The notes under the pieces: generated by a model
Told to the model about the DNA's origin: nothing
Seen by the model: only the letters and a program-made list of their open reading frames with translations
Database searches by the model: none
Assembly (NCBI GenBank): GCA_937949745.1
Contig: CALECM010000056.1
Location: 1-36,582 of the forward strand
Origin: an uncultured Bacteroidales bacterium
GTDB taxonomy: Bacteria > Bacteroidota > Bacteroidia > Bacteroidales > WCHB1-69
Direction of reading: 5' to 3'
Length of the DNA: 36,582 bases
Made by a program: the position numbers and the translations under genes
Part shown: one piece after another, positions 23,120 to 30,724 of the stretch
Layout of the letters: every line of letters starts with the position of its first letter
Numbering within the stretch: position 1 is the stretch's first letter

Positions 23120-23725
23120 TTACACGTTTTTACTTTGTTTAGCTTTCCTGGATTGGAAATACCGTACGATAGCCATCGCAAAACCCAGTACGAAAAATGC
23201 GCCCGGCGCCAATACGAAAATCAGGATCCCGTCTCCCTCAATCAAAGTATGTCCGAAAATAGAACCGCTTCCCAATAATTCACGGATAAATCCGACTACG
23301 GATAATGCCAATGTAAAACCGAGTCCCATACCCAGACCGTCCAGGATAGAATCCGGTACTGAATTTTTACTTGCGAAGGATTCTGCCCGTCCCAAAACAA
23401 TACAATTAACTACGATCAGCGGTATGAACAGCCCCAGGCTGCTGGCGAGTGCCGGCACGAAACCCTGCAATACCAGATCCACAATGGATACGAAAGTGGC
23501 GATTACCACGATATAGGCCGGAATTCTTACGGTGCTGGGTATTACGTTTTTTAATAATGAGATAAGCATATTGGACATCACAAGGACAAATGTGGTCGCC
23601 AGTCCCATACCCAAAGCGTTAAAAACGGAGGTGGTGACTGCCAGTGTAGGACACATTCCCAGAACCAATACTAAAACCGGATTTTCTTTGATTAATCCTT
23701 TTGTTAAAACTTTTAATTTACTCAT
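23120..23725 (-). CDS. rnfE: Rnf electron transport complex subunit E
   Basis: The 201-residue membrane protein begins KGLIKENPVLVLVLGMCPTLAVTTS with Cys24 and has FIPLIVVNCIVLGRAE with Cys108, mirrored to RnfA as expected for the pseudo-symmetric pair that binds the shared iron centre. The ATG overlaps the rnfG stop by 4 nt (ATGA), and a full AAAGGAGG sits 7 nt upstream inside the last codons of rnfG. Good evidence of translational coupling. Confidence 0.92.
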   Translation of the reverse strand: MSKLKVLTKGLIKENPVLVLVLGMCPTLAVTTSVFNALGMGLATTFVLVMSNMLISLLKNVIPSTVRIPAYIVVIATFVSIVDLVLQGFVPALASSLGLFIPLIVVNCIVLGRAESFASKNSVPDSILDGLGMGLGFTLALSVVGFIRELLGSGSIFGHTLIEGDGILIFVLAPGAFFVLGFAMAIVRYFQSRKAKQSKNV

Positions 23726-24309
23726 TTTTTAACCTCCTTTGCTTTTAAAAAAGCGGTATATGCCCGATTCACCGCATCACAAAACGCTCTTGAAGAAATG
23801 GTTGCTGCTGTAATAGCGTCAATATCTCCCCCGTCGTTCTTAACCTGTATTGAAGACTGACCGGGATTTTTCCCCACGAATTGCTCAGGAAAACTACTTT
23901 TGCTTTTATCGATTTTATCACCCAAACCCGGTGTTTCATTCATAAGTAATACTTCAGTACCGGTTATCGTTCCTTCCGCGTCGAAGCCTACCATAATGGT
24001 AAAACTGCCGCTATAAGCTATGTTGGTATAGGTTTCCACGGCAGCGCCGTACAAATCTCCTTTTTTATCGTATGCCATGTGCAATAGTACCGGCTGCTCT
24101 CCCTCGGCGGCAGCTATTTCCATATCCTGGACTTTTCCGTCGAAATCAGGTAACACCAATTGAATAGCATCATTTTTTTTAGAATTTTGCGAGGCTTCAA
24201 TAGGTTCTTTAGTTACGGTATAAACCGCGGCTAAAGCCACGGCGGCCACTATAGCGATCAACGTGAGCGATAATATTAATTGAAGTAAGGTAGATTCTTT
24301 TTTAGCCAT
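23722..24309 (-). CDS. rnfG: Rnf electron transport complex subunit G (covalent FMN)
   Basis: The 195-residue protein has one N-terminal membrane anchor (residues 9-32) and a periplasmic FMN-binding domain. The flavinylation site is DAITAATISS near 164-173, where Thr170 corresponds to the Thr of the S/T-G/A-A-T motif that is linked to FMN by ApbE. MNETPGLG near 123-130 is another RnfG/NqrC landmark. It sits between rnfD (gap 28 nt) and rnfE (4-nt overlap). No apbE gene is in the window. Confidence 0.92.
   Translation of the reverse strand: MAKKESTLLQLILSLTLIAIVAAVALAAVYTVTKEPIEASQNSKKNDAIQLVLPDFDGKVQDMEIAAAEGEQPVLLHMAYDKKGDLYGAAVETYTNIAYSGSFTIMVGFDAEGTITGTEVLLMNETPGLGDKIDKSKSSFPEQFVGKNPGQSSIQVKNDGGDIDAITAATISSRAFCDAVNRAYTAFLKAKEVKK
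23733..23740 (-). promoter_or_regulatory. strong Shine-Dalgarno for rnfE inside rnfG
   Basis: The minus strand reads AAAGGAGG ending 7 nt before the rnfE ATG. It overlaps the Lys-Glu-Val codons at the rnfG end. Such canonical sites are scarce in this window. Confidence 0.6.
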
Positions 24310-24337
24310 AATTTATTGAATATAGGAATTATGAATA

Positions 24338-25333
24338 TTATTTAGCGAAAACTTTTGGACGAAATCCCCTGTTAATAAGAGGTACAAGCGCATTCATAAG
24401 CAAAATCGCAAAAGAAACACCTTCCGGATAAGCGCCGAAGAGCCGTATAATAATGGTCAGAATACCGCAACCCGCCCCAAAAACCAGCATTCCTTTGCCG
24501 GAAGTGGGAGAAGTTACCATATCCGTAGCCATAAAACAGGCGCCCAGCAGTAACCCTCCTGTGATCAGGTGGAAAAACGGATTCGCATAAATTCCCGGAT
24601 TTACCAAATAAAAAATTCCGGAGAAAATAAATGCCGTAAGGATAAACGATACCGGTATATGCCAGGTTATGACTTTCCTGATCAATAAATAGACCGCACC
24701 GATTAAAATGGCGATGGCCGAAACTTCGCCGAAACTGCCTCCCATTTGTCCGATCAGCATTTGAACGTAATCAGGCATGGTACCGGAAGCCATCAATTGG
24801 TCAGGTGTTTGTCCATTGGCAACACCTTCTTTTAGGATTCCCAATGGTGTGGGACCGGTAATGACATCCGCGCCGAAACTCCATATAGGTTTCGGAGCAG
24901 GCCAGGTAGTCATCTGACTGGGAAAAGAAATCAGCAGAAAAACACGACCGACCAAAGCTGGATTAAAAGGATTTTGTCCCAATCCTCCAAAAGCCATTTT
25001 TCCGATTCCGATAGAGACCAGAGCCCCGATTACCACAATCCACAGGGGCAGGTTCGAAGGCAGGTTAAACGCCAGTAATAAACCGGTAATAACGGCAGAA
25101 CCGTCCCATAAAGTGGTATTTTTCCTGAACAGGAAACGCTGGATAAGATATTCAAAAATCAGGCAGGCGCCAATAGATACCGCTGTCAGGATGATAACGG
25201 GAAGACCGAAATAAAATACGGAAACCAAAAATGCCGGAATTAAGGCGATAACCACTGACCACATGATCTTTCTCACCGAATCATGATCATGTACATGGGG
25301 AGAGCCTGAAACATATAATGATTTATCATTCAT
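24338..25333 (-). CDS. rnfD: Rnf electron transport complex subunit D
   Basis: This 331-residue membrane protein has about eight to nine helices. It opens VSGSPHVHDHDSVRKIM, the RnfD SPH signature; the covalent FMN site is TGPTPLG near 159-165 with Thr162, and FGGLGQNPFNPALVGRVFL near 115-133 and GACFMATDMVTSPTSGKG near the C-terminus are family landmarks. In a typical locus rnfB and rnfC precede it; here the next gene upstream is a dus gene and a -7 box lies 84 nt before the ATG, so rnfD opens the transcript. Confidence 0.93.
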   Translation of the reverse strand: MNDKSLYVSGSPHVHDHDSVRKIMWSVVIALIPAFLVSVFYFGLPVIILTAVSIGACLIFEYLIQRFLFRKNTTLWDGSAVITGLLLAFNLPSNLPLWIVVIGALVSIGIGKMAFGGLGQNPFNPALVGRVFLLISFPSQMTTWPAPKPIWSFGADVITGPTPLGILKEGVANGQTPDQLMASGTMPDYVQMLIGQMGGSFGEVSAIAILIGAVYLLIRKVITWHIPVSFILTAFIFSGIFYLVNPGIYANPFFHLITGGLLLGACFMATDMVTSPTSGKGMLVFGAGCGILTIIIRLFGAYPEGVSFAILLMNALVPLINRGFRPKVFAK

Positions 25334-25372
25334 GCTAAAAATATTAAATTAACTATCCACTTCAAAATAAAA

Positions 25373-25389
25373 ACCGGCTGATTACCGGT
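25373..25389 (-). other. weak hairpin plus T run in the rnfD leader
   Basis: On the minus strand ACCGG (25389-25385) pairs with CCGGT (25377-25373) and is followed by TTTTTATTTT. It lies between the rnf promoter box and rnfD, so it might be a leader attenuator, or a terminator for the dus transcript. The stem has only five pairs. Confidence 0.3.
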
Positions 25390-25416
25390 AAGTTAAGTTT
25401 GCCCTTTTGAATGAGG

Positions 25417-25424
25417 CAAATATA
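25417..25424 (-). promoter_or_regulatory. -7 box (TATATTTG) for rnfDGEA
   Basis: The minus strand reads TATATTTGC in the 123-bp gap between dus and rnfD, 83 nt upstream of the rnfD ATG. It shows the four rnf genes can be transcribed on their own. Confidence 0.6.
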
Positions 25425-25456
25425 GAAAAAAAGATTTTATGGAGGAAATAAAATAA

Positions 25457-26389
25457 TCAACCCCGGTTCATTATTTTTAGCGTTGAATCGAAAAAATGGT
25501 CTAATTCATTAATTCTCAACAAAGACTGAAGTATTTCGGAAGGGATTTTCCAAAAGCAGGAATAGTAATGCCACAGTTCTTTTAGGTTTCCCAATGCTCC
25601 TTTAGGACTCCTGTTTTCCATTAAAACCGGAAGCAACTCCTCATAAAAACCGATGAAGCGCTCCTGCCGTGATTGGATATGATTGACTTTACCGGTAATT
25701 TCTTCCGCTAGGAAAGGATTCCTTAATAAACCCCGTCCTATCATCCACTGAGATATCTTTGGATAGTTTTCCGATAGCCGGTCAAAATCTTCTTTACTGT
25801 TAATATCTCCATTATAGATAATCTCATGCGTCGAAAGTCGAAGCAATTTTTCAAATTCCCGCATATCGGGTATTCCGTCATATTGGTCGGTACCCAGGCG
25901 GGGATGGATAATAATAAATTGGAGTGGGTAATGATTTAGTCTTCTGATGATCTCCTCTCCTTCACCGGGGTTTGATAATCCTAAACGCATCTTTACGGAA
26001 AACCGGCAATTCGTTTTCCGGGTGACCGTCGACACAATATTTTCCACTTCTTCCGGGAAAGGCATGATTCCGCATCCTCTCTTTTTCCTGACAATGGGTT
26101 TTGCCGGGCACCCGATGTTCCAATTGAACTGATCGTAGCCCAGTCCGGATAAAGCCGAAATCGTATCGTAAAAAAAGGAGGCCTCATTTCCCATTAACTG
26201 CGGAATGATCTCCATTCCGGTATTATTCTCCGGAAGCAGGTCTTTCCATTTATAGATATTGATTCTTTCACCGGGCAGTACAGGTATAAAAGGCGCAATA
26301 GCATAGTTAATACCGCCGAAATGGCGCCCCATAAGATTACGTAAATAAAAATAGGTGATGCCATGTAAAGGAGCCAGCCATAAATTCAT
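25457..26389 (-). CDS. tRNA-dihydrouridine synthase
   Basis: This 310-residue protein has the Dus landmarks on a TIM-barrel frame: APLHGITYFYLR at the start, IPQLMGN near 62-68, NWNIGCPAKPIVRKKRGCG near 89-107 (catalytic Cys in the RGCG turn), VKMRLG near 132-137, IIHPRLGTDQY near 158-168, NGDINS near 192 and MIGRGLLRNP near 215. It reduces uridines in the tRNA D loop with FMN and NADPH. Length and pattern fit the shorter DusC-like group common in Bacteroidetes, but the exact site modified cannot be read. It has its own -7 box at 26498-26505. Confidence 0.9.
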   Translation of the reverse strand: MNLWLAPLHGITYFYLRNLMGRHFGGINYAIAPFIPVLPGERINIYKWKDLLPENNTGMEIIPQLMGNEASFFYDTISALSGLGYDQFNWNIGCPAKPIVRKKRGCGIMPFPEEVENIVSTVTRKTNCRFSVKMRLGLSNPGEGEEIIRRLNHYPLQFIIIHPRLGTDQYDGIPDMREFEKLLRLSTHEIIYNGDINSKEDFDRLSENYPKISQWMIGRGLLRNPFLAEEITGKVNHIQSRQERFIGFYEELLPVLMENRSPKGALGNLKELWHYYSCFWKIPSEILQSLLRINELDHFFDSTLKIMNRG

Positions 26390-26497
26390 AGTACTGCTGT
26401 TATGAAATTACTTTCAATGTGCTCCCGGTTTTAAATTGCATTTCCACATCCTTTTAAACAGAAAGATCACATTAAGTATTTCCGGTTAAATCAGGTG

Positions 26498-26505
26498 CAA
26501 AAATA
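26498..26505 (-). promoter_or_regulatory. -7 box (TATTTTTG) for dus
   Basis: The minus strand reads TATTTTTGC, 108 nt upstream of the dus ATG. Confidence 0.5.
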
Positions 26506-26554
26506 GATATTTCAATCCATTTGATTACTCCCCTCCTATTTTTATATAAAAAGA

Positions 26555-26603
26555 ATAGTCCAAAAAGAGCAAAAAAATTGCATTTCCGCTCTTTTTGGAC
26601 TAT
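26555..26603 (-). terminator. terminator of the YtxH/holin-X operon (16-bp stem)
   Basis: ATAGTCCAAAAAGAGC (26555-26570) and GCTCTTTTTGGACTAT (26588-26603) are perfect inverted copies around a 17-nt loop. On the minus strand the stem is followed by TTCTTTTTAT, so it ends the operon that stops at 26629. The rest of 26390-26628 holds only the dus promoter. Confidence 0.8.
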
Positions 26604-26628
26604 ATCCACAAAATATATTTGGATTATA

Positions 26629-26889
26629 TTAAGATTTTTTCTTTTTCTTTCTGGCCCATAAGCTTCCTAATAAAGCTCCTACGGTCAATCCCATAGGCAG
26701 GAAAGAAGTAGTTTTATTGATAATCCTTCCTACATTGGACATGGCACTTACAGGCTTTTCCCATTTTTCGATTCTTTCTTCCAAATCCAATTCTATCTGG
26801 TCGATAAGCCATTGTATTTCCCTTTTTTTCCTTCGCAGGTCTTTCAGATCCGAGAAGTATCTTATTTTATAATAATTTTCCACTTTCAT
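26629..26889 (-). CDS. small hypothetical membrane-associated protein
   Basis: The 86-residue product is helical and charged in residues 1-50 (DLKDLRRKKREIQWLIDQIEL, a likely coiled coil) and has one hydrophobic segment near residues 62-79 (FLPMGLTVGALLGSLWA) ending in a lysine run (KKKKKS), a positive-inside stop. It is the third gene of an operon with a holin-X-like and a YtxH protein, so a role in envelope stress is suggested by context only. No family is recognised. It begins 3 nt after the previous stop. Confidence 0.7.
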   Translation of the reverse strand: MKVENYYKIRYFSDLKDLRRKKREIQWLIDQIELDLEERIEKWEKPVSAMSNVGRIINKTTSFLPMGLTVGALLGSLWARKKKKKS

Positions 26890-26892
26890 CTA

Positions 26893-27258
26893 TCATGATT
26901 TTTTGTTGCGATCAAATAAAATAGAGCTTATTTTTTTTATCAGGGGATTGAGGAAAATCTTCTTCCTAAGTAAATAGAAAACAAGGAATAGTATAACAAA
27001 AATACCCCCTACAATCAAATAACCATAAATCATGGAATTGAGAAGTGAAGCCATCCAATGCACTAATGCCATTGAAAAGTAGATAAACGCTACCAGTAAA
27101 AGAATGACGCCTATCAGCAATGATAAAATCACCGATAAAATCTGGGAAGATTTCTCGGTGAGATTAATCTTCAGAAGATCAATCTGAAGTTTAATATAAT
27201 CCTTTATATTCTGGAACAATCCATTTTCCTCAGGTCTTATTCTCTCTCTTGTTTTCAT
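26893..27258 (-). CDS. holin-X-like (Phage_holin_3_6) membrane protein
   Basis: This 121-residue protein has an amphipathic lead (residues 14-36, NIKDYIKLQIDLLKINLTEK), two membrane helices (about 40-68 and 76-97) and a basic tail (RKKIFLNPLIKKIS). That is the layout of the Phage_holin_3_6 family, which despite its name is mostly chromosomal and accompanies YtxH genes in Bacteroidetes. There are no phage genes around it, so lysis is unlikely. It lies 15 nt after the YtxH gene and 3 nt before the small hypothetical gene. Its role is unknown. Confidence 0.75.
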   Translation of the reverse strand: MKTRERIRPEENGLFQNIKDYIKLQIDLLKINLTEKSSQILSVILSLLIGVILLLVAFIYFSMALVHWMASLLNSMIYGYLIVGGIFVILFLVFYLLRKKIFLNPLIKKISSILFDRNKKS

Positions 27259-27273
27259 ACAGAAATGAGGAAT

Positions 27274-27561
27274 TTAGGATTTAGAATCATATTTATTTTT
27301 AAAATCATCTACTTTATGGGAAACATCATCCACCGTGTTCTCAACTTTTTCTTTCGCTTCCTGTACAAATTCATTGTTATGGAGTTTTTCCTTAACCCAT
27401 TCTCCTAAATCTTCCAATTCTTTTTTGGTGTATTCCGCACCTTTTTTCATTTTGTCACCAATCATTTTCCTGGTTTCTTCACCGGTCCTTGTTGTTGTTA
27501 AAAGAGCAATTACAGCTCCGGACATAGCCCCACACATAAAGGCTAAAAAGTTACTTTTCAT
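27274..27561 (-). CDS. YtxH domain protein
   Basis: The 95-residue protein begins with a membrane segment (residues 4-23, FLAFMCGAMSGAVIALLTT), then GEETRKMIGDKMKKGAEY, the YtxH pattern, and a long charged helix to the end. YtxH proteins are small stress-related membrane proteins of unknown mechanism. It is the first gene of the minus-strand trio. Upstream, TATAATTTTAT is seen on the minus strand but no exact TAnnTTTG box; the operon may be read by another sigma factor. It is divergent from groES. Confidence 0.8.
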   Translation of the reverse strand: MKSNFLAFMCGAMSGAVIALLTTTRTGEETRKMIGDKMKKGAEYTKKELEDLGEWVKEKLHNNEFVQEAKEKVENTVDDVSHKVDDFKNKYDSKS

Positions 27562-27725
27562 GATAATACTTTTTAAAATTAATATTCGATTTTCATTTTA
27601 ATAAAATTATAACAGTTTTCCCCTGACTTTGTTTGGTTGTAGCTGAAAAAGCTTTTATTATTCTCACCGCAAAAACGGTAATTGCAGGATTATTATTTCC
27701 GGGTATTGGGTCTTGAAAATTATAT

Positions 27726-27733
27726 TATTTTTG
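27726..27733 (+). promoter_or_regulatory. -7 box (TATTTTTG) for groES-groEL
   Basis: TATTTTTGC lies 116 nt upstream of groES; a TTG at 27706-27708 is a possible -33 element with a 17-nt gap. No CIRCE repeat is seen. Confidence 0.65.
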
Positions 27734-27849
27734 CACTCCTTTATTATAAGGATGCATCCATTGAACAAAATCACCGTTTAAATGTTCTCAAACCGCTATT
27801 TATATGTTTTTTATATATAAAAATATTGTTTAACCTAAAAAAAGCCACA

Positions 27850-28125
27850 ATGAAAGTAAACATTAAACCCCTAGGAGACAGAGTTTTGGTAGAACCCGCA
27901 GAAGCTGAACAAAAAACTGCCGGTGGGATTATAATTCCTGATACTGCAAAAGAAAAACCACAAAAAGGAACGGTAATTGCTGTCGGTCCGGGAAAAAAAG
28001 ATGAACCTATGTTTTTAAAAGAAGGTGACCAGGTACTTTACGGAAAATATTCCGGAACGGAAATATCCATAGACGGAACGACTTACCTGATCATGAAAGA
28101 GAGTGATATCTATGCAACTTTATAA
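27850..28125 (+). CDS. groES: co-chaperonin GroES
   Basis: Start taken at the ATG at 27850, which opens MKVNIKPLGDRVLVEPAEAE, the universal GroES start; the longer frame is leader RNA. At 91 residues the length is normal. The mobile loop (KTAGGIIIPDTAKEKPQ, residues about 20-36) and the GKYSGTEI roof turn are intact. It forms the heptameric lid on GroEL in the cytoplasm. It shares a transcript with groEL 59 nt downstream. Confidence 0.96.
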   Translation: MKVNIKPLGDRVLVEPAEAEQKTAGGIIIPDTAKEKPQKGTVIAVGPGKKDEPMFLKEGDQVLYGKYSGTEISIDGTTYLIMKESDIYATL

Positions 28126-28184
28126 ATAAACCGTAAGTAATTTGAATTATCCAAAAACAATTAAACATTAAACTATAAAAAGAT

Positions 28185-29822
28185 ATGGCAAAAGAAATCA
28201 TTTATGACTGGGACGCACGCGAAGGATTAAAAAAAGGCGTGGATGCATTGGCTAATGCAGTGAAAGTTACTTTAGGTCCGAAAGGCAGGAATGTTATTAT
28301 CGATAAGAAATTCGGCGCGCCGCAAATCACGAAAGACGGTGTTACTGTTGCTAAAGAAATAGAATTGAATGAGACCATTGAAAATATGGGTGCTCAGATG
28401 GTAAAAGAAGTGGCTTCCAAAACCAATGACCAGGCCGGCGACGGAACAACGACCGCTACCGTATTGGCTCAGGCCATCTTTAATACGGGATTGAAAAATG
28501 TGACTGCCGGTGCTAACCCGATGGATTTGAAACGCGGAATCGACCTGGCCGTTGAAGCGGTAATCGAAAACCTCAAAAAACAATCCAGCGAAATTGGTGA
28601 GAATCCGGATAAGATCAGTCAGGTTGCCTCTATTTCAGCTAATAATGATCCTTCCGTAGGTGAAATGATTGCCGAAGCAATGCAAAAAGTAAAGAAAGAA
28701 GGCGTGATCACCATCGAAGAAGCCAAAAGTACCGAAACCAGTGTTAAGATAGTAGAAGGTATGCAATTCGACAGAGGATATATCTCTTCTTATTTCGTAA
28801 CGGATACTGAAAAAATGGAAGTTGTATATGAAAATCCTTACATCATGATCTATGACAAAAAGATCAGTAATATGAAGGAATTTCTTCCGAGTCTGGAAAA
28901 AGTGGTACAAACCGGCAGGCCGCTGCTTATTATCGCAGAGGATGTTGACAGTGAAGCTTTGGCTACGCTTGTGGTGAACAGACTGCGCGCAGGATTAAAA
29001 ATCGTGGCGGTTAAAGCTCCGGGATTCGGCGACAGAAGAAAAGAAATGCTGGAAGATATCGCGATCCTTACCGGTGGAACGGTGATCTCTGAAGAAAAAG
29101 GATTTAAACTGGAAGACGCTACCCTGGAAATGTTGGGAAGCGCATCCAAAATCACCATTGACAAAGAAAATACCACGATCGTGAGCGGTGGCGGTGAAAA
29201 ATCAAATATTGAAGCCCGTATCGCGCAGATCAAATCCCAGATCGAAAAAAGCACATCCGACTATGATAAAGAAAAATTACAGGAACGTCTGGCTAAGTTA
29301 GCAGGTGGTGTGGCTGTCATATATGTGGGAGCTGCTTCTGAAGTTGAAATGAAAGAGAAAAAAGACCGTTTCGACGATGCTTTACATGCAACCCGCGCAG
29401 CCATCGAAGAAGGAATTATTCCCGGTGGTGGTGTAGGTTACATCCGTGCGATAGATTCATTGAAAAATTTAAAGCCGGAAAATGAAGATCAGCAAATAGG
29501 TATCAATATTATTTACAGAGCTTTGGAAGAACCGTTGCGCCAAATCGTTACCAACGCCGGAAAAGAAGGTTCGGTAGTAGTTAATGCCGTTAAAAACGAA
29601 AAAGGTAATATAGGTTACAATGCACGTACCGACGTTTACGAAGACCTGATCAAAGCCGGAGTCATCGACCCGACTAAAGTTTCCCGTATTGCGCTTGAAA
29701 ATGCAGCTTCCATCGCCGGTATGCTGTTGACAACCGAATGTGTTCTTGCCGAGATCAAAGAAGAAACCCCCGCGATGCCGATGAACGGCGGAATGGGTGG
29801 CGGAATGCCGGGAATGTACTAA
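28185..29822 (+). CDS. groEL: chaperonin GroEL
   Basis: The 545-residue product is full length. It begins with VDALANAVKVTLGPKGRNV, has the ATP-site DGTTTATVLAQ near 86-96, and ends in a Gly-Met tail (MNGGMGGGMPGMY) typical of the family. It folds proteins in a double ring with GroES. A clear terminator follows at 29858. Nothing suggests a second, specialised copy. Confidence 0.97.
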   Translation: MAKEIIYDWDAREGLKKGVDALANAVKVTLGPKGRNVIIDKKFGAPQITKDGVTVAKEIELNETIENMGAQMVKEVASKTNDQAGDGTTTATVLAQAIFNTGLKNVTAGANPMDLKRGIDLAVEAVIENLKKQSSEIGENPDKISQVASISANNDPSVGEMIAEAMQKVKKEGVITIEEAKSTETSVKIVEGMQFDRGYISSYFVTDTEKMEVVYENPYIMIYDKKISNMKEFLPSLEKVVQTGRPLLIIAEDVDSEALATLVVNRLRAGLKIVAVKAPGFGDRRKEMLEDIAILTGGTVISEEKGFKLEDATLEMLGSASKITIDKENTTIVSGGGEKSNIEARIAQIKSQIEKSTSDYDKEKLQERLAKLAGGVAVIYVGAASEVEMKEKKDRFDDALHATRAAIEEGIIPGGGVGYIRAIDSLKNLKPENEDQQIGINIIYRALEEPLRQIVTNAGKEGSVVVNAVKNEKGNIGYNARTDVYEDLIKAGVIDPTKVSRIALENAASIAGMLLTTECVLAEIKEETPAMPMNGGMGGGMPGMY

Positions 29823-29857
29823 TAGTGCATGTCAGGTATTATTAAAGATAAATATGG

Positions 29858-29886
29858 AAAACGGAGTTTCGGCTCCGTTTTTTTTT
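29858..29886 (+). terminator. terminator of groES-groEL
   Basis: AAAACGGAG (29858-29866) pairs with CTCCGTTTT (29873-29881) and is followed by T residues. The next gene's -7 box begins two bases later. Confidence 0.85.
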
Positions 29887-29887
29887 A

Positions 29888-29895
29888 TAATTTTG
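29888..29895 (+). promoter_or_regulatory. -7 box (TAATTTTG) for the lipocalin-like lipoprotein
   Basis: TAATTTTGC begins right after the groEL terminator, 29 nt upstream of the ATG at 29925. Confidence 0.5.
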
Positions 29896-29924
29896 CACCT
29901 TAAATTTAAGAAATAATTCAATTT

Positions 29925-30710
29925 ATGAGAAACTTAGGTGTTGCCTCACTAATAATGGTGTTCCTTCTGGCGGTTGTCCTGGGAGGATGTAAATCAAAGA
30001 TCAATTATGAAGAAGAGATACAGGGAAAATGGATATGCCAGGAAGTGGATCAGTTTATTATCCCGACGAATGATGTTTTTAGTTTAACATTCTCTTCCCA
30101 CACATTATCTTTCGCAAAAGGATATGCATTACCGGATGGTAAAGGATCCTCTTGGCTCGAAAGCCATGATGCCCAATATCAAATCAATGATAATATGGTA
30201 TCTATTACAGGGACTAACCCGTTAGGAAAAGCTATCGATGCCCTACTGGAAATCCGGAAAGTGAACAGCCGGCAGTTAATTCTTCAGGAAAAGCATCTCT
30301 TGGTCGATAACGTGAATGTCTCTGCCGGTCGTCAATATGAATTATATAAGACCCGGGATCTTGATATGCAAAGACTTGTCGGTAAATGGGAGTTAAGAAC
30401 TATTTCGGGGGAAGATTCCGTTTCCACGCCTCTTTGCCTGTATGAATTTATCCAGGATTACAAATATAATACCTATACGGCAAATGGAGGAAATTGGGAA
30501 TTGGATGAAGATATGGAGGGGCGATTCGGAATTTACGGCGATATCATCTCCCTATTCGAATGGTATCCATCCACAGATAGTTACGAATATGAATGTTATA
30601 TCCTGAATGAAGTAACTTCACAAAAAATGATATGGAGGCAATGGAACCGTATACCGGGTACTTCACATGACCTGCAAGGAAAACGATATGAATTAAGAAA
30701 AGTTATGTAG
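29925..30710 (+). CDS. lipoprotein with two lipocalin-like repeats
   Basis: This 261-residue protein has a lipoprotein signal (residues 1-22, VFLLAVVLGGC, acylated Cys22). Two similar halves follow, each opening with a G-K-W element: IQGKWICQEVDQF near residue 33 and LVGKWELRTISGED near 151, with beta-rich remainders and closing YELYKTRD and YELRKVM. That internal repeat fits two lipocalin-like barrels, a common module of Bacteroidetes surface lipoproteins. The ligand is unknown. It converges with the beta-lactamase gene 14 nt away. Confidence 0.72.
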   Translation: MRNLGVASLIMVFLLAVVLGGCKSKINYEEEIQGKWICQEVDQFIIPTNDVFSLTFSSHTLSFAKGYALPDGKGSSWLESHDAQYQINDNMVSITGTNPLGKAIDALLEIRKVNSRQLILQEKHLLVDNVNVSAGRQYELYKTRDLDMQRLVGKWELRTISGEDSVSTPLCLYEFIQDYKYNTYTANGGNWELDEDMEGRFGIYGDIISLFEWYPSTDSYEYECYILNEVTSQKMIWRQWNRIPGTSHDLQGKRYELRKVM

Positions 30711-30724
30711 GTTAATATCCTGTT

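Noticed and set aside
22532..25333. Na+-translocating NQR rather than Rnf
   Set aside because: The subunits are homologous, but the D-G-E-A order, lengths and RnfD SPH start favour Rnf; nqrA and nqrF are absent.
26555..26603. Terminal inverted repeats of a small transposon
   Set aside because: The arms are only 17 nt apart and followed by a T run on the minus strand; a terminator explains it.
26893..27258. Phage lysis holin
   Set aside because: The family is mostly chromosomal, and the neighbours are YtxH and a small hypothetical rather than phage lysis genes.
27726..27850. CIRCE-like operator before groES, suggested by GCACTCC after the -7 box
   Set aside because: The matching GAGTGC arm is absent; only one half is present, so HrcA control is not supported.
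28272..29254. Long minus-strand frames inside groEL
   Set aside because: They are antisense shadows of a highly conserved gene with no promoter or recognisable product.
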